Shown here in pieces: positions 9,601 through 20,045 of a stretch of DNA of 41,397 bases. Every line of letters begins with the position of its first letter. The first letter of the stretch is position 1. The position numbers and the translations under genes are program-made. Origin of the DNA: Saccoglossus kowalevskii (Eukaryota; Hemichordata; Enteropneusta; Harrimaniidae); the NCBI RefSeq assembly GCF_000003605.2, contig NW_003107589.1, positions 239,529 to 280,925 on the forward strand. The letters are read 5' to 3'. The notes below the pieces were generated by a model, which made no database searches, was not told the DNA's origin, and saw only the letters and a program-made list of their open reading frames with translations.

Positions 9601-12600
9601 AGAATCATGTTGTGACTGATTTGTTGGTTTCATTTCCCATGCTATAACTATAACCTGAAATATGTACCCCGTTTTGTCATTTCATTTCAATCATAGCTTT
9701 GAAGTTTTTGGGCAGCAGCAGAAGCTTGAGAATTCTAAGAGTGTTTAGAGCTTTTCGAAGTCTCAGAAGGTATGTTCTACGAAATCCTCATGTTTTGTTA
9801 TCATGATGTTTATCAACAATGCGAATATTGAGTAATGTCGCATTTTAGGACAATCTTAAATTATTTCTTGGGACTGGTCACTAATAGTTGAAGGATTTGT
9901 AATGTACTATCACTTGCAACTTAATTGTGTTTCGATAACTACATTATGCGTGTTATGTAATCACAGAAAAAACAGTAAACGATTAATTAAAAAAACGAAA
10001 ACATTTCTATCAAAATCATTATTAATATAATAATATATTAATTACTAGTAAAACAGTGAATGAGAAAAGTATAGGCACTTTTGTCAATTGTAATGGAATT
10101 TGTGTTTTGAATTTTGAATTATTCTTCGTTTCAAATTTTGTCTGGTGATATACTTCAAGAACTCTGCCAGGTGCCAAATACTATTTCTTTCTATCAGCAT
10201 TTCTATTACATGTATCTCTCTTTACTAGCGGCAGGATTTGTCATGTATATATGTCACGAGAATTTGTCAATTGACATCCAGTCCAATCTTTAATTAACTT
10301 GCATTAAACAATAATATTAAACAAATTTATATTTTTCTTGCATATTATACTTTTATGACAACCGCTGCATTGTTTTTTTCAGTGTCAGTGCACTGGCTGG
10401 ATTATCAGTCGTAGTGCAAACTATCGTCCAGTCCATACCGGGTACGTATCACACATTTACTAACCGTTTGTTTCAATGCGAAATATGTTTATACTGATCT
10501 ATCGTCAACCATGGCGACACAGTAACGGCGTACAGCCTAAGGTCACTATTTGTTGAATTTCACCGAATTTTCTTCGTTACCTTAGAAACTTGTGAGCTCT
10601 GGTAACGAGAAACAAAAAAACGTTTTAAAAAAAAACGTTAACTTGAAGTTTGGTTAAGGTAGAAGACTACGCATAAATTAAAATACCAAGGCAATATAAG
10701 GATATTGACCTAAAAAAAGTTGGGGGTCACAAGCCTTTTTTGAGAAATTGATGGTTGTGTTTTAGTGGAAAGTCGCCATTTTGACACTATTATAACACTT
10801 TTACCACATGATCCTATGGCAGCGATATTATGAAATATCTAAAAATCTAGCCAGGTGACATAGGCTGACAAAATCATATATTCTTAATGATGGAGTACTT
10901 TTTGTAGTTCTGAATTATTTAAAAATCTTGGTTTTAAAAAGTGTCAAAAAATTGCAATTTTTCTTTAATATTGTATAATATGGAATTGTTCTAAAAATAA
11001 CAATTTTCAAGAAATATTAGAACACTTTTCTCAAAAAGCTCAACTGTAACACAAAATAATGCTATTTCATTGCGCAATGGGACATTAGCTTCATGATTGT
11101 ATATAATAAACATTGTCGTGCGATTTATGACCAATTTTGTCGAAAATTATGACTAGGTTTCTACCTTAACTGTTAATTAAAGACCAAGTTAAAATTTGGG
11201 CGTGGTTCTGCAAAAGTGAGCGTGGTCCGTCATTTTCGTAACTCGATGTCTTTAACTCGAATTTAGCATCTCAAACATTAAACGTGTATTGGATCGTCAA
11301 AACACCTCCCTATAAGCTATTTTACCGTGCGTGGCGCACTTGTGCGCAAAATTGCAAAAAAAGGTGTGAGGCACAGATTTCAAACTGGCGCACGATAAAC
11401 TCTGTTTTTGCTTTATTTCGGGATTACGCAAAACGCTAAGCTATGTTTTTTTAGTTGTTTGGAAAAAGTCTACACTTGAACTTGTCTAAACTTTGTATCG
11501 ATATATTACAGCGGGGAGTCGTCACCTGCGCATGCGTCAGATGGCCATAGCGTGTCATTGTTCACAAACAAGCGTCTACCCATGAGACTTTGCGTTTTTA
11601 ACGTGTGTTGTTATCGTCGCTTGGGACTCAATCTCGCGCGTGCGCAGGTGACGACCCTCCCGCTTTAACGTATATTCGTGAGTACGGCTACTCGCCAGAT
11701 GCGGGTAAAACGTTGTTTTCAAAACGTCACGCCTGGTTACAATAAAATATGATATGAGTCCACTTGACATAACATAATTTACAAATCAACTCCCTAGTGT
11801 TGAGTAACCCCAGGTATTAATGAACTCATTGGCGCCGCTGTAAAATTAGGTGCGTTCGGACGTTTAAACTCACACATTCACAAGATAATAACGGTGTGAA
11901 ATATGTCTGTTTTTTTGATCGTATGTTTTGTTTCTATTTTTCTGAAGTGTATTTGGTTCTAGCAAACTATTAACATACTGTCGTAGCTTAGTAAAGTCTC
12001 GATGACGACATGACGATAGAGGGCACAATCCACGAATTGTTCGAAATCTTCTAAAATCGACACGAGGACACCCTTGTTTAATAATTATTTTGTATTTAAC
12101 AGATATGCTGAATATCAGTCTGCTATTGGTGGTTATCATGGTGGTTTTAAGCGCCGCTGGAGTTTCTCTGTTCGGCAATGACCTGCCTATGCATTTCGGA
12201 AATATGGGAACTGGTGAGTGACACATGATGTAGCAGTGACGTCATTGTGACAGGCCAGCAGCAGCTGATGTAACTTAGTTTTACGAATTTGAATATATGT
12301 GACGTAATCATATGCAGGTCTTTCTCTTTTTCTGTAACGTTAATAGTTAGAAACGATTTAATTAATTTTCCCATCCGATAAATATTTTACCCAAAAGTTG
12401 TTAATTTCTTATCGAAACCGACATACTAGTAGTTTGACGTTTGACGGATGCAATCAACATGTTAACACACTTTGTTGAACAAATGCTCATTCAAAGACGG
12501 TGTACATGTCTACTCCTCGGGCTGTAACTACTGAAGAGGAACGGTGACGGAGTGCCCTCAACAATTTCCATACCACCCTTTTATCCGTTCACTCATTCAC

Positions 12601-15600
12601 TCAATCAGTAAATAATGTCACAGGGTCACTGTTTCTCGGGCACCGTCTATCTTTTGAGTAATCACTCTAAATATCTATAAACGGTTACTGTATTTTCTTA
12701 AAACTCAAGTAAGTACTAAACAACTACTCAAATAGACATCTGATATATTCACTCGAAGTACGGTATGAGAATGTCTTCAGAAATATGAACGTGCTCCCGG
12801 CAATGCAACTTGTCATTGTGAACCATTGGAAAAAATGCCTCAGAACAGCTTCCCAATGAAATAATATCGGCTGCTAATCGAATTTCCACTTATATTTTTT
12901 TTCGCTGAGATGTGCATCATACTCTAGATCCGACTTGTGTATTTACATGAACGTTTTCACTTTGAACTTTCTATCATCTTGTATATTTGCAGCAATGTAT
13001 TCTTTATTCATATGCGTAACCCAAGATGGTTGGATGGGTATTTTCAGTGATTTCAAGACAAAGGTAAAGACATATTTTTCGTGATGCTGATATATTGATT
13101 TATATAATAAATTTATTTATAAATAAATAAATGTGTACATAATTATGACAGACCCCCCCCCCCGAAATGTAGAATAAACGAAGTCCTGCACATGTTTTTC
13201 CAATGTTTCATTTCAACTAATGGTATATTCAACAGAGCGAAGGCGACGCATACTTCACGATTGTCGGTGGAGTTTATTTCTTTATCTGTATTTTGATTGG
13301 TGCGTTCGTTTTTGCTAACTTGGTTGTTGCTGTTATGGTTACCAATCTGGTAAGTGGTGTTATCGCATCGTTATTGATTGATTGATTGATTGATTACATG
13401 ATGGGTACCTACGGAGATGTCTACTCACATACGCTCATTAACGATTACAAAGGGCAGGGACTTATCTGTCGATTACGGAGAGAACCCCGCCCGTTTTTAT
13501 ATAAAAGTAAGCAATTGTAAAACTGGAAGCTGACTAAATTGTACATTTTTAAAAATGTAGCTATCAAATATATATTAGAAATTCGGATACACTTTCATGT
13601 GAATTCACAGTTCCAATTGGCTGCCATACCCAGAAGGTATAATAGTGTTTACTATTGAAATCCCGTTTTATATGAACGAGCAACGTTGACAAAAACATGC
13701 TCAGTTATTGATGTAGCATCTTGTCGATAACTGCAAATCTGCCGAACAATCGGCAAAGGAACCTATTCAGACAACTTTTACGCCAATCTGAACCATGTCA
13801 ATATAGGCGTTTTAATGTTTTATACAGTTTTTTTTCTGACATTCGCGATTTAGATATATTCGATTCAGTCTGGCATAGTTTTTTGTTATTACTTTGGGTA
13901 TTATGATTTGTTGTCACTGTTTACGTAATGTAACTTTAAGAAACAAGTTGAGATTCGTTTGAGTTTTGTTCGATTCAATAAATAAGAAAGCATACATTTT
14001 CAAACAAATTATTTATTGGAAACTAGCAAAGAAAATTGTCAACAATCTCCTCGTTAACCCCCTTTTTATTTCACATTCAGAATTATAGTGTATTTTGTAT
14101 TTTTATTTACCGATACTATCTACATATCATATCAGTCGATCTCGATATCATATCCAAGACTCGGCCCAATCATGAATTTGCCATACAACTGATAAGCGAT
14201 ACAATTATACTTTTTACTATTATAAACTCGTCATGCATTGACAGTAATATTTGAGAACCCCCCGGTCATACTATTAAATATTCTATATTATACATATTCT
14301 ATAGCTCATTTTACGTCAAAGCATATATAGTATGTCGAAATTTCAATGAAGTAAAGTGAAACTCGAGTCCTATGTTGTTTTCGTGTCGTGTGTTGATACT
14401 CTTTACACGTATTGATTCGTCCTCAAGGATAAAGCTATGAAGGAAGTAAAAGAAGAAAAGAAAATGCGCGAAGATACGCTAGCCACCGAAAGCCCTAAAG
14501 TAAAAACCGGTGAGCGTAAGACAAGACAAATAACGACTCGACAAATTATATAGATCAATAGTACATACGCATTTAATCTCGAAGCGAGTATCTTTTCATA
14601 CGTAATCACAGAAAAAAAATGTGACAGCAATCCAAGGTGTGATTAAAGCAATTCGAGCTATTGTCATCTAATGTACAAAGCTAACAGAGTTCCATTGAAT
14701 ACACGTGAAACGTTCAAGCATCGGGCTTCAAAAACGTATATAGCGTTTCTTTGATTGTAATTATCGTCTTAACCACTGTAATTTAATATAGTTAACACTG
14801 TGTAAAGTATATCCGTGCTGCAATTCTTAAATTAATGAAAATCTCCCCAAGTGAAAATAGCGTGTCTTTTACATACACTAGATACTGTGCAAGAGAAAAA
14901 CGTGCCTGTCATAAGCGTCCAGGACGTTGTAGACTGCGTCGAGTTATCAATGCAGAACCCTCTCCATTACGGGGTACGTGTTGATTTTACTCATTTCACA
15001 CGATGTGCAATTTATTAGTTTTCCAATCGGTCAACTTTGCTGTGTATATATATAGTACAAAAACTGATTTGCATTATGCAAATCAATTCCAACTTGTCAT
15101 CCCTCATTATAATCTGTTCACCCAATGACAAATCGTATCGCTGAAATTTTCTGACAGCACAACTGCAACAGCATATTTCACTACTAGGATTCTAGTTTCC
15201 TTACTGCGAGTTTAGTTGGCAAAACTTTTGCATATAAGTTGCATATCTATGATGAAATCGAATCTGTGACGATTCAGGAGATGTGTTAGGCAAAATTATA
15301 TCATCATGATAACCACTAATATCACGTTAACTTGGCCAATCACAATGCTTGTAACAACAATGAGATATGCTAATTGTTTTATGAACCTATCATAATGCAG
15401 GACTTTTCACATCTCACCCATGAGAAGTATGAGAACTTTTTACTGGCTCTCTCAGCCATAGAGGATAATCTGGTTAAATATAAGCAACTACGTAATGAAT
15501 TGGACCAGGTGAGATAAATGCATGCATTGATTATCATATCAATTTGACTTTGAATTTTTCAAGTAAAACGAGTATTTTAAGGACTAGGGAAAACGAAATC

Positions 15601-17258
15601 CATTTATCGGAGAAGAGACATCACATTTGTCAATCCATATTTTGAAAACATGAATTGTTTATTACAACATGCATACTATTTGCCGATTTATTAGTTATCG
15701 ACGCATGCTGATTGGCCTACCTGGCATGTTCTCTTTTGATGTCAGTTTCAATTCACATGCCTTTTTGCGCTTGTTATCTCGGTCCTAGATTTTTGAAGTC
15801 ATTTGGGATTTGAATATGCAGGCCATTGATGAAGATCACAACTCTGATTCAGATAACGAATCGTCTGATTCTCAACCGGATAATACCACTACTTCCACAC
15901 CCATTCCCATCGATCTCATAGGGGTAAGTAGAGCCATAACTAGTATCCACACATCTTGGCAGAAATTTAGGATTTCAAAATCGGAATACTCATGCACAAT
16001 GACAGACGTCGCATCGCACCGTGTTCGCAATAGATATATTTGAACTCTCTCCACAAAGACTAACATCGTTTACTGTACACGCCCAGACTGTATATAAGAA
16101 AAACAAAATATCGAATTACAGGGGAAATGCCGAAATAAACTATACCTAAAATCAAAACATTTGTGTGTACAATATTCAGTTGATAAGTGTCTGCAATATA
16201 TTTCTAAGAATGAGATATGTGCGTAATTAATGAAGTCACATGATTAGCTATTTTTTATTCGAATTACCTCAACCACGAGGAAAACATCCAGTCAATAAAA
16301 GCGCATCTTCATTAATCTTTTGAAGTTTTGCCATGTACATAATTTATGAAGCCACGTGACCACTTTGTAGTTTATCTGAATTTTCTTATCTTCGTGGGCA
16401 ACCTCCGGTTTGTAGTATTTATTTGCAATCTAATTTCTGGGAATTAGATATGTGCATAATTAATAAGGTCGTGTGACCCATGAATAGTTAATCAAAATCT
16501 TTAGTAAGTGTGTATTTGCAATAGATCTATACACAATTAACGATGTAAATGTCCACAATATACAGTTCTACATCCTTCGGATATCCCATAATGCATTGTA
16601 AAATCACGTGACATTCATTTGTGACCTCTCAAATAAAGACTAACATCCCTTATACAAAATATTGTGTTTAATACACCGGCACAAATCCAGGCAGATCCTT
16701 AATGACCTCTCAATGATAGTGTCCAAATCCAGCGGGGCCACTCTCCGCGTGACGTCGTACCATCATCGTGTTTAAAACGCGGTTTTAGGGGTGCTTTTTT
16801 GGAGTTATTTAGAATTCTAAATTCGTCGTTCTCAGAATCCAAGTAATAATGTGACGATTCAAGTCGAAGTTTCGGTAAAACCTATCAGGTAAATCAAAAA
16901 CTGTGTAGACTAAATAAACAGGTGTTAAAACTGAACACATTTTCCCTCCACCGATTCATTAAGAAATACGTGAAGCGAACGTTTCTTTCTTTTTTACCTG
17001 CTACCCATAACAATTTATCTGTCATTGTATCTGCAGAAACGTGGCGACATTTTGTCGAACTTGATGGCAATGGAGAAAAGCAACTACATAACCTCAAAGT
17101 CAGCAAACATCGGAACAATAATCCAACAGAGTGCGCAGGTCATCGATAAGACTATGCATGGTCCGATGCCAAGCAGAAGCCGTGGCTACATCAACAGGGC
17201 GAAATTCGCTCAGATGGAACAAAAGTTAAAACAGAAGTTCGATGAGGACGATGCCTAG
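6383..17258 (+). CDS. CATSPER4: cation channel sperm-associated protein 4 (CatSper4), sixteen exons, complete
   Basis: Sixteen exons join in phase into 586 residues. CatSper4 is one of four pore subunits of the alkalinisation-activated Ca2+ channel of the sperm flagellum, needed for hyperactivated motility (established knowledge). Seen here: a hydrophilic N-terminus (1-153); S1 about 165-184; S2 about 199-217; S3 about 225-242; S4 with Arg at 251, 254, 257, 260, 263 and 266; S5 about 288-311; pore filter TQDGW at 333-337, fitting the CatSper T/S-x-D/E-x-W signature; S6 about 355-385. The C-terminal tail contains a helical segment (452-479), an acidic Ser/Asp/Asn stretch (480-500) and a final block with LMAMEK. 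The pore ([11 protein letters not shown]), S6 and the tail helix match CatSper4 rather than CatSper1-3. Human CatSper4 is shorter (about 470); the excess lies in the N- and C-tails. ATG at 6383 is chosen because the previous in-frame ATG (6326) adds residues of no evident relation. Confidence 0.93.
7235..7293 (+). CDS. CATSPER4: CATSPER4 exon 2
   Basis: Acceptor TTCACAG, donor GTAAGTG; ends with two bases of Glu103. N-terminal tail. Confidence 0.8.
7428..7467 (+). CDS. CATSPER4: CATSPER4 exon 3
   Basis: A 40-bp microexon between TTTTTAG and GTAAGA, encoding [13 protein letters not shown]. Its length fits both neighbouring phases. Confidence 0.78.
7747..7857 (+). CDS. CATSPER4: CATSPER4 exon 4
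   Basis: Acceptor TTGTAG, donor GTGAAC; 37 codons. An acidic pre-S1 linker comparable to the segment before S1 in human CatSper4. Confidence 0.82.
7999..8138 (+). mobile_element. MITE family B, internally deleted copy
   Basis: The left part resembles the B terminus (GCGCATGTGCGACATTTGTG). The right part resembles its other end (CTCGCGCATGCGTG, then CCTTTAA). The middle found in the 23250 copy is missing. It lies in CATSPER4 intron 4; the left boundary is approximate. Confidence 0.5.
8451..8555 (+). CDS. CATSPER4: CATSPER4 exon 5 (S1)
   Basis: Acceptor ATCAG, donor GTGAGT; 35 codons. Transmembrane segment S1 ([18 protein letters not shown]). Confidence 0.92.
8772..8792 (+). repeat. (CATA)n microsatellite
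   Basis: About five CATA units in CATSPER4 intron 5. Confidence 0.7.
9064..9226 (+). CDS. CATSPER4: CATSPER4 exon 6 (S2-S3)
   Basis: Acceptor TTTCAG, donor GTAAGT; ends phase 1. Contains S2 with CELLLKW and S3 with WNILDFVI, both typical of voltage-gated cation channels. Confidence 0.93.
9697..9769 (+). CDS. CATSPER4: CATSPER4 exon 7 (S4 voltage sensor)
   Basis: Acceptor CATAG, donor GTATGT; phases 1 in, 2 out. Encodes [16 protein letters not shown], with arginine at every third residue. Confidence 0.93.
10383..10441 (+). CDS. CATSPER4: CATSPER4 exon 8 (S4-S5 linker)
   Basis: Acceptor TTTCAG, donor GTACGT. Encodes the S4-S5 linker ending QTIVQSIP, as in human CatSper4 (ILQSVP). Confidence 0.92.
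10654..11169 (+). mobile_element. MITE family C, copy 1
   Basis: About 516 bp with terminal inverted repeats TTAAGGTAGAA and TTTCTACCTTAA, AT-rich and without coding capacity. Internal sequence matches the reverse complement of the 21788-22279 element. It lies in CATSPER4 intron 8. The ends include TTAA, suggesting a TTAA target. Confidence 0.7.
11506..11668 (+). mobile_element. MITE family A, copy 1
   Basis: 163 bp with inverted ends (GTCGTCACCTGCGCATGCG on the left, TGCGCAGGTGACGACCCTCC on the right), followed by CTTTAA. The centre is inverted relative to the copy at 22955-23117, which has the same length. Located in CATSPER4 intron 8. Confidence 0.78.
12103..12213 (+). CDS. CATSPER4: CATSPER4 exon 9 (S5)
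   Basis: Acceptor TAACAG, donor GTGAGT. S5 ([20 protein letters not shown]) and the pore turret start. Confidence 0.92.
12993..13063 (+). CDS. CATSPER4: CATSPER4 exon 10 (pore)
   Basis: Acceptor TTGCAG, donor GTAAAG. Pore helix and filter [10 protein letters not shown]; Asp335 is the expected Ca2+-coordinating residue. Confidence 0.94.
13236..13349 (+). CDS. CATSPER4: CATSPER4 exon 11 (S6)
   Basis: Acceptor AACAG, donor GTAAGT; 38 codons. S6 gate helix with [19 protein letters not shown] and TNL at its end. Confidence 0.93.
13372..13395 (+). repeat. (GATT)n microsatellite
   Basis: Five to six GATT units just after the exon 11 donor, in CATSPER4 intron 11. Confidence 0.8.
14428..14509 (+). 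CDS. CATSPER4: CATSPER4 exon 12
   Basis: Uncommon AAG acceptor (CCTCAAG), donor GTGAGC; ends phase 1. Lys/Glu-rich cytoplasmic helix directly after S6, matching the position of NLEQMMK in human CatSper4. Confidence 0.82.
14882..14973 (+). CDS. CATSPER4: CATSPER4 exon 13
   Basis: Acceptor CACTAG, donor GTACGT; phases 1 in, 0 out. Cytoplasmic tail with no recognised motif. Confidence 0.8.
15401..15508 (+). CDS. CATSPER4: CATSPER4 exon 14
   Basis: Acceptor ATGCAG, donor GTGAGA; 36 codons. [18 protein letters not shown] aligns with the conserved tail helix of CatSper4 (human LEAIQENLRQYKE). Confidence 0.9.
15822..15923 (+). CDS. CATSPER4: CATSPER4 exon 15 (acidic insert)
   Basis: Acceptor ATGCAG, donor GTAAGT; 34 codons rich in Asp, Ser, Asn and Thr, probably disordered. 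Confidence 0.82.
16041..16660 (+). repeat. degenerate ~117-bp tandem array in CATSPER4 intron 15
   Basis: Related blocks (ATGTGCGTAATTAATGAAGTCACATGA-like, each with a CACGTGA/CATGA end) start at 16217, 16333 and 16450, 116-117 bp apart. A weaker one is near 16588. AAAGACTAACATC recurs at about 16052 and 16636. Boundaries are approximate. Confidence 0.4.
17037..17258 (+). CDS. CATSPER4: CATSPER4 exon 16 (stop codon)
   Basis: Acceptor CTGCAG; 73 codons plus TAG. NLMAMEK matches the human C-terminal SALVSMEK block; the end is basic then acidic (KQKFDEDDA). Confidence 0.9.
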   Translation, partial: KRGDILSNLMAMEKSNYITSKSANIGTIIQQSAQVIDKTMHGPMPSRSRGYINRAKFAQMEQKLKQKFDEDDA

Positions 17259-17516
17259 AAAAAGCCTTCAGCGGTCAAATGAGTCTTTTGAGACTCCATG
17301 ATGATTATCGCCATTTGTATTCAACGCTTCGATGAGCTTTCCGTTTTTAACGAAGACTTCTTACCTGTACCTTCTTTCCTGGGCCAATTATTGTCAATAC
17401 ATGCGGGCGGGATTAGTACTGAGCTGACAAACGTATTGATGGTGTGTAGTTTTCAAGACAACCTCTGGTAAAGAACGTACTCAGTCAAAGTTGTGAAACT
17501 ATTTTTGATTTAATTG

Positions 17517-17522
17517 AATAAA
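17517..17522 (+). terminator. polyadenylation signal AATAAA of CATSPER4
   Basis: Canonical AATAAA 259 bp after the stop codon, with a T-rich stretch downstream (about 17544). Implies a 3' UTR of roughly 280 bp. Confidence 0.7.
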
Positions 17523-19312
17523 CACAGAGCATACCGCCATCTTGTTTTTTTCCCCTATCATTTTGTTTTTGTGTATTATTTCTTCGCGTTAGGACAAGGA
17601 ACCTAGTTCCGATACTTATTTTCCGGCAAGTCTCTTCTTTTTGTAATGACGTAATCGTAGCACTTGCTTGATAAACGCTAGAAAGTATGCAAGACGCTCT
17701 CACCAGTCACAACTTATCACTACGGTACGGAAAGTATTAAATCCAAATCCAAACTCAAAGCTCATCTATTCCAAAAGCATATTTCGTATTTGAATTTTGA
17801 TCTACGGTATTTTTTTCAAGAAACTATTTGCGTTTATCTCAGTCCAAATAATGGGAAAGCTTCCAGCTAGCAAGACAAAGTAACCGTAACCGAAGTAGTT
17901 AATAGAATACTGTTACATCATGCAATTTTGCGGTGGACGGTTCGGAATTTGAAACGCCAAAACGTAGTCGTAACGCGTCGTGTTAGATATTATACAAAAT
18001 AATTTTTGGTCGTATATTTCCCGCCAACTGCGCAAAATTCAAAACATATACGATTACTGATATCACCCCAAACTCATAATATATTTAATATATAGTATTA
18101 CATGTTTGATATACGAACACGGCAACAAAATAAATATTTCAAGTGTTACATATTTTTGTTCAGGGGTCAATAATGAAACGTGTTTCAACGCTTGTCGGAA
18201 AATATATCAAATATCGCCTTGAAGGTTATGTGTCAAAAGACTACGAGATTATGACGAGATTACGGCAAAGTGCTTACTAACGGCAGTGCGACAATAGTAT
18301 CGGCTGATACGTCGCAGCGACGCTCAGCGGGGCGTACTGCCTGAGTGCATACTTTGCACCACTCTCGCCATACTCGTAGTCACAATTTAATAAGATAAAA
18401 CATCAAAAAACATATTTTACGAGATTCGTGCTTACGCAATCATTTGTGTTTAGTGACGTGTTTCTATTTCCGTCACATTTAGAGGTTAACCCGATAAAAA
18501 GAATTTACTTTCTTGTATATCGATTTTTTTTATGTTCGATATTCCCATTCGTCGACTGCGACGCAGACTGATATATAACGAAATTATTGTGAACCATTAT
18601 ATGTGGCAATCTGGTATTTTCGAGAAAGACGTTCTTGTTCTTGCATACTTAAATGAGTTAGTTAAGTATTCACTATTGGCACTTTTTTTGTATCTAAGGC
18701 CAAATGAGACAAGGCATAAATTCGGGCGATACATTCTTATTCACACGCTTCTTGCTGTACTGCGGGAAAAGAATTACACTTGGACGTGATTTAAACATTC
18801 AACACTTTTATTTACAGTTTTATGTATAAATTCGAATAATTTAGTAATAATATAATATTCTGTGAGTATAAACAACTTATTAAAGTTTTTATTTTAAAAT
18901 CAGAGCATCAAACACAAATGCAAGCAGTCGGAAACAAAGTCCTAAAAGACATAGAGAAGTACGCTGTGTTAAAAACAGTGAAGGAATTTGAAGAATGAAA
19001 ATTAGAGATATTAACTGAAGCCGCGGGATGGGGGGGGGGGGGTAACATCATCTGCTGCCACTCTTGTTTTCCAGCGGAATCAAAACATCGTGACTTTTCG
19101 CTGCCTCATTACTACCGTCTTTAGCGAGAACCACGAGGAAGAGCTTTCAAGGGATAGATAACATCGACATACTCGCATATATATATCACATTGAAGTACA
19201 AAGTTTTTATAAAAAGATCTGAAATTTTTGAACATAATTTGGGGGACAATATTGTAATATGTTTTGCAGTAAAATGCGTTGGAACTAATGCAAACAATTC
19301 GAATGAATAATA
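17523..19312. other. intergenic region between convergent genes
   Basis: No gene recognised. It holds one copy of a dispersed repeat near 18321-18400, a G-run at about 19030-19041 and AT-rich sequence. A possible peptide at 18532-18789 is not supported by homology. Confidence 0.5.
18321..18405 (+). repeat. dispersed repeat D, copy 1
   Basis: CGCTCAGCGGGG, then CTGAGTGCATACTTTGCA at 18341-18358, then AATTTAATAAGATAA recur in the same order and orientation at 24599-24705. Class unknown. Confidence 0.45.
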
Positions 19313-19318
19313 TTTATT
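19313..19318 (-). terminator. candidate polyadenylation signal of the GABA-B-like gene
   Basis: TTTATT (AATAAA on the minus strand), about 550 bp after the stop at 19866. No closer canonical hexamer was noticed. Confidence 0.4.
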
Positions 19319-19865
19319 TATTTACACAGTTTTGCTCTTCTATTTATATGCAATTGTAATTAACGTAGTGCCGACTACAAGGAAAATATAACACCAACCA
19401 CGTGACTTTTTCATTTGGAACACTGCAGTAATACGTGATCTTAAACAATAGAGATAGGTGGATAACACGTTAGCACGATAATTGATTATGTCACACATAA
19501 TTGCCATCATTGCGCGTTATACATTTGTAGTAAGTGTTGTTTGATAATGACCATACGAGTATCTTGTTAAATGGCTATTCACGGGGAATTGGATACACAT
19601 ACTTTTCGATATTTTAAATTGTAAGACACCATTTTCAAATTATCAATGTCTTTCCTGGTTGTAAGTACAGCACGTTATCACCGAGCTTGAATCCACAAAT
19701 ACAGTTAATCTAGATGAAACAATACTCCTGACGGAGGTCGGGAGACGTACATGACCCTGGGGCATGACCCATTTATAATACGTGAACAAACACGTACAAG
19801 TAGAAACTGTGAACTTTTGCCTCCAAGTTTTTTCTGACTCTTACATGAACACTAATGACCATTAT

Positions 19866-20045
19866 TTAATGCGACTCTAATTGGTTCTTTAAACGTTTGA
19901 ATTCCTCTTCGATGTCTTCACAAGTTCCGATCGAGTGCTTGAAAGGAGGATGGTTGGTTGTCTGAAATGTACCGTTGGTATGCAGCTGTTCTGTGTTCAC
20001 GTTCGTCGGGAAGACGTCACTGGATCCACCACGCAACTGTTTCAT
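19866..20045 (-). CDS. GABA-B-like receptor exon 15 of those visible (C-terminal tail, stop)
   Basis: Acceptor TTACAG; 59 codons plus TAA. Short hydrophilic tail ending in a brief heptad-like helix, CEDIEEEFKRLKNQLESH. Confidence 0.82.
   Translation of the reverse strand: MKQLRGGSSDVFPTNVNTEQLHTNGTFQTTNHPPFKHSIGTCEDIEEEFKRLKNQLESH

Noticed and set aside
6383-17258. Assignment to CatSper3, CatSper1 or a voltage-gated Ca2+ or Na+ channel
   Set aside because: There is a single six-helix domain, and the pore TQDGW, S6 and tail helix agree best with CatSper4.
18532-18789. An 85-residue plus-strand frame in the intergenic region
   Set aside because: No recognisable domain, no splice or promoter context, AT-rich codon use typical of random frames.
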